From the NCBI GenBank assembly GCA_028285035.1, contig JANQQF010000136.1, forward strand, positions 22,875 to 86,874: a stretch of DNA of 64,000 nt. Direction: 5' to 3'. A model generated the notes under the pieces. The model ran no database searches, was not told where the DNA came from, and saw only the letters and a list, made by a program, of their open reading frames with translations. The translations under genes were made by a program, and so were the position numbers. The DNA is from Phycisphaerae bacterium (GTDB lineage Bacteria > Chloroflexota > Anaerolineae > 4572-78 > J111). Shown here piece by piece: positions 59,739 to 64,000 of the stretch (positions within the stretch are counted from its first letter, which is position 1; every line of letters starts with the position of its first letter).

Positions 59739-61997
59739 TTACGCCTGAAACGTCAAAACCAACTCATCCTCCACCACATCAACCAAAGCCTTGCCGCCCT
59801 CATCAGCCAAAGCGCCAAAAAGCATTGCCTCGGCCAGCGGCTTGCGTAGCTTCTCATCAATCAGACGAGACATTGGTCGGGCCCCAAAATCTTTATCATA
59901 CCCGCGCTCAGCTAACCATTCTCGAGCGGCTTCAGATAATTCAAGCGTGACCTGTTTCGGGGTCAGGGCGCTTCGTAGCTCGTCGATTTGTTTATCAACA
60001 ATCAGCTTGATGGTTTCGTTGTCCAACGTATCAAAACGAACCACAGCATCAAGACGGTTGCGGAATTCGGGACTAAAGAGGCGCTCTAACGGCTTTTTAG
60101 CCACATTCCCTTTTTCTGCGGTGCCAAAGCCAAGCGGTGCAGCGGTGAGTTCGCGGGCCCCAGCGTTAGTGGTCATAATCAAGATGACGTTGCGGAAATC
60201 GGCTTTCCGCCCCGTGTTGTCAGTCAAGGTTGCGTGGTCCATCACCTGAAGCAAAATGTTGAACAGGTCGGAGTGGGCCTTCTCAATTTCATCAAGCAAC
60301 ACCACCGCATAGGGGTGGCGACGGACAGCGTCGGTGAGCAAGCCGCCCTGGTCAAAGCCCACATAGCCTGGCGGTGCTCCAATCAACCGACTGACGGTGT
60401 GTTTCTCCGAATATTCGCTCATATCATAACGTAGTAACTCAACCCCCAGTGAGCGACACAACACGCGGGCCAGTTCCGTCTTGCCGACCCCGGTTGGGCC
60501 AAAGAAGAGAAACGAGCCGACGGGTTTATCGGGCAAGCGCAGGCCGGCACGTGATAGACGAATAGCGGAAACAATCGCCTCAATCGCCCCTTCTTGCCCA
60601 TAAATATGTTTGTGCAGATCAGCATCCAGATTTTTGAGTCGCTCTCGATCATCGCCAGATACGCTTTCGGCGGGCACTTTGGCCATTGTCGAAACCACGA
60701 TCTCGATGTCTTCACGATCCAGAATCTGCTGCCGCTCAGAGTCGGGCCGTAGTCGTTGACGAGCCCCGGCCTCATCGAGCACATCAATTGCTTTGTCAGG
60801 CAAGAAACGATCGTTGATATGCTTAGCTGACAGCTCAGCCGTAGCTCGAATGGCTTCATCGGTATAGGTGATCTCGTGATAGGTTTCGTAGTGAGACTTG
60901 AGCCCTGTCAAAATTTGGATGGTTTCTTCGATGGTCGGTTCAGGAATCTCGATTTTTTGAAAACGCCGAGCCAAGCCCTGATCTCGTTCTAATGCCTTGA
61001 ATTCTTCGTGGGTGGTCGCGCCCATACAGCGCAAATCACCGCTGGCCAAGGCGGGCTTAAGCATGCTGGAGGCATCGACTGAGCCACCCGTGGTCGCGCC
61101 GGCCCCAACCATCGTATGCAACTCGTCCACAAACAGAATGGCATCCGTCCGATCTTTCAGGGCTTTCATCACTCCTTTGACTCGCTCCTCGAACTGCCCC
61201 CGAAACTTGGTTCCGGCCAGCAAAGAACCCATATCCAGTGAATAAATATGCACACCTTTCAAAATGTCGGGCACGTTACCTTCATAAATCCGGGAGGCCA
61301 ACCCTTGGGCCATTGCCGTCTTCCCCACGCCAGGGTCTCCAACAAAAAGCGGATTGTTCTTCAAACGGCGACAAAGTACCTGGATGGTGCGCTCGATTTC
61401 GGCCTCACGACCGATCAGAGGATCAATCCGACCAGAGGCAGCCAACTCGACCAAGTCCGTCGTAAAGGCCTCAAGTGGGTTGCGCACGGGCGCATCCATC
61501 TCTTCCTCTTCCCCAATCATATCAGGCATCAAGGCCTCATCATCGGGTCCAAAAGAGGAGATACCGTGAGAAATATAATTCAGGACATCCAGCCGAGTGA
61601 TACCTTGTTGCTCCAACAGATAACGCGCGTGAGACTCTGGCTCTTCCAGAATAGCAGCCAACAAATCACCGCTCTCTACCTGCTCTTGTTCCGCAATTTG
61701 GGCGTGCCAAATGGCATTTGAGAGGACCCGACGCAGACCAATCGTCTCCGCTGGATCAACAGCAGTGATATGAGCAGGCAGCACTTCCAGACCTTCATCC
61801 AGAAAAATTTCTAACTCGTCAAACAAAATCTTCAAATCAGCCCCACAAGCCCGCAACACCTCTGCGGCTCGGGCTTCGTGGATCAGGGCAAAAAGCAAAT
61901 GTTCCAAAGTAACATATTCGTGACGATATTTGCGGGCGATTTCTACCGCCTCGACCAAGCTTTCACGTAAAGATTCGGGTAATAATGGGGTACTCAT
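59739..61997 (-). CDS. clpA: ATP-dependent Clp protease ATP-binding subunit ClpA
   Basis: 752 residues. N-domain (about 1-145), first AAA domain with Walker A GDPGVGKTAMAQGLA, second with GPTGVGKTELARVLC, plus VLLDEIEKAHSDL. The ClpP-binding loop reads PLGFG in place of IGL of E. coli; LGF loops are usual in ClpC proteins. Unfolds and feeds proteins into ClpP. No M-domain, so it is ClpA rather than ClpC. Its ATG overlaps the clpS stop by four bases (ATGA), coupling translation. Confidence 0.95.
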   Translation of the reverse strand: MSTPLLPESLRESLVEAVEIARKYRHEYVTLEHLLFALIHEARAAEVLRACGADLKILFDELEIFLDEGLEVLPAHITAVDPAETIGLRRVLSNAIWHAQIAEQEQVESGDLLAAILEEPESHARYLLEQQGITRLDVLNYISHGISSFGPDDEALMPDMIGEEEEMDAPVRNPLEAFTTDLVELAASGRIDPLIGREAEIERTIQVLCRRLKNNPLFVGDPGVGKTAMAQGLASRIYEGNVPDILKGVHIYSLDMGSLLAGTKFRGQFEERVKGVMKALKDRTDAILFVDELHTMVGAGATTGGSVDASSMLKPALASGDLRCMGATTHEEFKALERDQGLARRFQKIEIPEPTIEETIQILTGLKSHYETYHEITYTDEAIRATAELSAKHINDRFLPDKAIDVLDEAGARQRLRPDSERQQILDREDIEIVVSTMAKVPAESVSGDDRERLKNLDADLHKHIYGQEGAIEAIVSAIRLSRAGLRLPDKPVGSFLFFGPTGVGKTELARVLCRSLGVELLRYDMSEYSEKHTVSRLIGAPPGYVGFDQGGLLTDAVRRHPYAVVLLDEIEKAHSDLFNILLQVMDHATLTDNTGRKADFRNVILIMTTNAGARELTAAPLGFGTAEKGNVAKKPLERLFSPEFRNRLDAVVRFDTLDNETIKLIVDKQIDELRSALTPKQVTLELSEAAREWLAERGYDKDFGARPMSRLIDEKLRKPLAEAMLFGALADEGGKALVDVVEDELVLTFQA

Positions 61998-62314
61998 TCA
62001 GGCTCCATTGTGCATAAAAATGGGAATTGGGCTTGTTGAGCCAGCGTACGTACTCGCTCAACTTTTGTTTCGGCAATCTCACGTTGGTATATCCCGGCCA
62101 AACCAGTACCTTTGCGATGGACATCAAACATAATCCGAGTCGCTTCGGTCTCTGATTTGTGAAAAATATTTATCAAGACCATCACCACAAACTCCATGGT
62201 GGTGTAATGGTCATTGTGCAGCAATACTTTGTACAGACGGGGTTTCTCGACCTTGTCTCGACTCTCCTGCTCAACCGCAAGGTCTCCCTCTTCCTCTGGC
62301 CAATATTTGGACAT
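61994..62314 (-). CDS. clpS: ClpA adaptor protein ClpS
   Basis: 106 residues. The core LYKVLLHNDHYTTMEFVVMVLINIFHKSETEATRIMFDVHRKGTGLAGIY matches ClpS, with the N-degron pocket residues Asn-Asp in LHNDHYT and Met in FVVMVL. It delivers N-end-rule substrates to ClpAP. AAGGAG precedes the ATG. Overlaps clpA. Confidence 0.95.
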   Translation of the reverse strand: MSKYWPEEEGDLAVEQESRDKVEKPRLYKVLLHNDHYTTMEFVVMVLINIFHKSETEATRIMFDVHRKGTGLAGIYQREIAETKVERVRTLAQQAQFPFLCTMEPE

Positions 62315-62430
62315 CCAACGGTCTCCTTAATTCCTGTTGAAGATTGTACTCAGGGGGACGGGACGGGTCAAGTGTTTGGCGAAGAGAGTAGTGATTATGG
62401 TTACGTGTGGCAACAAGGAGTTTATACTTA

Positions 62431-62616
62431 ATGTGGCGGTTCAGCAGCTTGCGAACCAAGGTAGATAAGCGTGAACCCACTAAGAAACGTTACTCTCCCA
62501 AAAAGCAAACTCTGGACGTCCGCTCTAATCCCGTTACCAATGGAAAGTCTACCAAAAAGTACGCGTCCAATTGCTCTTGTCAAACGCCGTTCTCAGTTCT
62601 GGAATCAGGGAAATGA
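62431..62616 (+). CDS. Possible small basic protein
   Basis: 61 residues (MWRFSSLRTKVDKREPTKKRYSPKKQ…), very rich in Lys and Arg, with AAGGAG 10 bases before the ATG. It overlaps the TetR stop on the other strand by 37 bases. I recognise no family and cannot show that it is expressed. Confidence 0.3.
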   Translation: MWRFSSLRTKVDKREPTKKRYSPKKQTLDVRSNPVTNGKSTKKYASNCSCQTPFSVLESGK

Positions 62617-63239
62617 CACTTTTGATTATCAGTAAGGAGGCACTCCAATGTCGGATATGCAAGCATCTGGTAGTTGGTGTTCATCATTTCAGGTGACGAA
62701 GGCATGTCATCCAATATCCACTGTGTCAGTAGTGATGTTAGTGCGCTGATTAGGAATATTGAAATCTGCTGTATCGGTATTCCGAAGGGGGTGTCTGAGA
62801 TGCCTAGCAACTCCAGCTTCTCTTCAAATCGATCAATTAATGGCTGAATGAGGCTGTCGATTCCTACTTCGGATGCAACCGCATACTTTTTGAGCAAGTC
62901 GTAATTTTCTTTTGCAACACGGAAAAGCGCCAGACTTGGGATCAGGGTTTGGTGGTCGTGGTCCTTGACCGATAACTCATTGAGGCTGGCTTCAAGCTTG
63001 ATCTCGACCTGGGCCATAAAGCGTTCGAGCAGGATGAACCGATTGAGGTCATTTTTATCTTCGAAATGTGCATAAAATGTAGCCCGCCCAACGTCGGCCC
63101 GTTCAACAATATCTTTGATTGTGATTTTGTGATAATCCTTCTCCAGGGCTAATTCACGCAACGCATTTGCAATCAAGCGCTTACTTCGAATTGTTCTGCG
63201 ATCCTCTTTTGATCCAAACTTTTTATTTGGAGTTTCCAT
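62580..63239 (-). CDS. TetR family transcriptional regulator
   Basis: 219 residues from ATG 63239 (a GTG at 63278 extends it by 13 residues). N-terminal HTH: TIRSKRLIANALRELALEKDYHKITIKDIVERADVGRATFYAHFEDKNDL. The ligand domain is AcrR-like and unknown. Transcribed away from the small membrane protein at 63402, with a dyad in between. Confidence 0.92.
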   Translation of the reverse strand: METPNKKFGSKEDRRTIRSKRLIANALRELALEKDYHKITIKDIVERADVGRATFYAHFEDKNDLNRFILLERFMAQVEIKLEASLNELSVKDHDHQTLIPSLALFRVAKENYDLLKKYAVASEVGIDSLIQPLIDRFEEKLELLGISDTPFGIPIQQISIFLISALTSLLTQWILDDMPSSPEMMNTNYQMLAYPTLECLLTDNQKCHFPDSRTENGV

Positions 63240-63254
63240 ACAAAATTCACTTTC

Positions 63255-63270
63255 TGTCTGAAAATAGACA
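63255..63270. promoter_or_regulatory. Candidate TetR operator dyad
   Basis: TGTCT-GAAAAT-AGACA is a perfect 5-base inverted repeat about 15 bases upstream of the regulator start, in the divergent interval with the membrane protein gene. A typical place for an autoregulatory operator; inference only. Confidence 0.4.
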
Positions 63271-63401
63271 TTTCTCACATATTGACGATTGATCCAACGT
63301 CAAAGTCTGATAAAATCGATAACTACAAAACATCGTCCACCAATATAAACTGCTGGACAACCTAATTCATATAAACATACAAAGTAAAAGGAAGAATTTT
63401 T

Positions 63402-63824
63402 ATGACTATCCAAACACCTAAATTTGTCATTGTTATCACTTTTTTGACTGGCTTGATCGCAACGATACTTGGTTTGTGGGGTTGGCTATCCCCAGACACA
63501 TTCCCTGGTCCTTCGGCTGTCGGCGCGCCGACACATTCGGTTTTGTCATGGTCAGCGAGAGAGCTGGCGATGGGACTATCGTCGTGGATCGCCATTTTTG
63601 TTATTAAGGATGCCCGTGCTTATGCTGTTGCTCTTGGCAGTGCCTGGTTACGAGAGTCGATGGATTTCTTGGACGCCTTCCGTATTGCAGACACACCAGC
63701 CCGTCTTTTCGTTATTGTCGGTATCTCTGTTATTTTGCACTCGATTGCCCTTTATATGACGTTTCGGACAATCAGGCAACAAAGTCAAGCATCGATGCCT
63801 GAACTTGCTCAAACGCCTGGTTAA
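63402..63824 (+). CDS. Small four-helix membrane protein (DUF4267-like)
   Basis: 140 residues, four hydrophobic segments (about 8-28, 48-68, 74-90 and 103-125) with the loop SWSARELAMGLSSWIAI before helix 2. General shape recalls DUF4267 membrane proteins; function unknown. AAAGGAAG is 9 bases before the ATG. Divergently paired with the TetR gene, so likely its target. Confidence 0.7.
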   Translation: MTIQTPKFVIVITFLTGLIATILGLWGWLSPDTFPGPSAVGAPTHSVLSWSARELAMGLSSWIAIFVIKDARAYAVALGSAWLRESMDFLDAFRIADTPARLFVIVGISVILHSIALYMTFRTIRQQSQASMPELAQTPG

Positions 63825-63934
63825 GTATTTGATTATTTAGCCTAATAAAATTACTACATCAAATAAACTTAAAAAGTAGGGCTGGAGTTATTTGCTAATA
63901 AACGAAACATTTTAAACCCGTAAAATCGGTTCAT

Positions 63935-63965
63935 GTCATTCCCGCGTGCTTCTGGCGGGAATCCA
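63935..63965. repeat. GTCATTCCCGC…GCGGGAATCC dispersed repeat
   Basis: ATTCCCGC (63938-63945) pairs with GCGGGAAT (63955-63962). This GTCATTCCCGC palindrome type is widespread in bacterial intergenic DNA. No gene lies between 63825 and the window end. Confidence 0.6.
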
Positions 63966-64000
63966 CTGCTACAAGGCCTCGTGGATGCCCGACAAATTCA

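Noticed and set aside
1..64000. CRISPR array, tRNA, rRNA or transposase
   Set aside because: I found no regularly spaced direct repeats, no tRNA cloverleaf or GGTTCGA-type T-arm in the correct context, no rRNA segments and no transposase-like frame.

Overview
The window reads as chromosomal DNA of a heterotrophic, probably Chloroflexota (Anaerolineae-type) bacterium. Supporting features are two PASTA-less Hanks-type Ser/Thr kinases with membrane tails, an F420-type luciferase-like oxidoreductase, a ParB-like/UspA fusion, envelope glycoside hydrolases with Pro/Thr linkers, and a secreted subtilase ending in a short hydrophobic YLPVIIVP tail of the kind common on exported Chloroflexota proteins. 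This is inference from gene content: no rRNA, tRNA or ribosomal protein gene is present to prove it. Base composition is mixed, with clear AT-rich patches that look acquired.

Layout. 1-9.8 kb: Ser/Thr kinase, polytopic membrane protein, an AT-rich island of small unknown genes, a DEAD-box RNA helicase with a long structured leader, a membrane-anchored clan-A glycoside hydrolase and an SGNH hydrolase. 9.9-21 kb: aldo/keto reductase, serine beta-lactamase-like lipoprotein, 3-hydroxyisobutyrate dehydrogenase-type reductase, FxsA, amine oxidase, a remarkable DppB-DppC-M28-like triple fusion and a ParB-like/double-UspA protein. 20.9-25.1 kb: an accessory patch with a 924-aa membrane HEAT-repeat protein, a second copy of that gene's 3' end, a PIN-toxin module wedged between the two copies, and a frameshifted zinc-ribbon gene. 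25.1-35.6 kb: thioesterase, LLM oxidoreductase, Lrp regulator and M19 dipeptidase (small-molecule catabolism), GNAT, a MITE-like element, a second kinase, LysR, DinB, an F420/FMN split-barrel protein and a 978-aa fusion of a degenerate GH18-like domain with a clan-A hydrolase.

36.0-45.0 kb is the most interesting region. It is one co-directional run: GT-B transferase, SpsF-like cytidylyltransferase, transketolase N half, SMI1/KNR4 protein, transketolase C half, glutamate-semialdehyde-aminomutase-like PLP enzyme, PtmA-like SDR, KdsC-like phosphatase, NeuB-like PEP-condensing synthase and a large GNAT protein. Together these could build, amino-modify, activate (as a CMP-sugar) and transfer a 3-deoxy-ulosonic acid. 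The use of a split transketolase and the lack of the usual nonulosonate enzymes (GlcNAc dehydratase, hydrolysing epimerase) suggest a pathway that is not a standard sialic, legionaminic or pseudaminic acid route.

45-64 kb: PHP phosphoesterase, GT4 and GT28/MGDG-type glycosyltransferases, a phytanoyl-CoA dioxygenase, a subtilase, a methyltransferase / MBL hydrolase / cytochrome P450 / MocR-type regulator group, a dCache-HAMP adenylate cyclase, an AlkC-type DNA glycosylase, the clpS-clpA pair and a TetR/membrane-protein divergent pair. Several families of short palindromic repeats are scattered between genes. I saw no CRISPR array, tRNA, rRNA or intact transposase.
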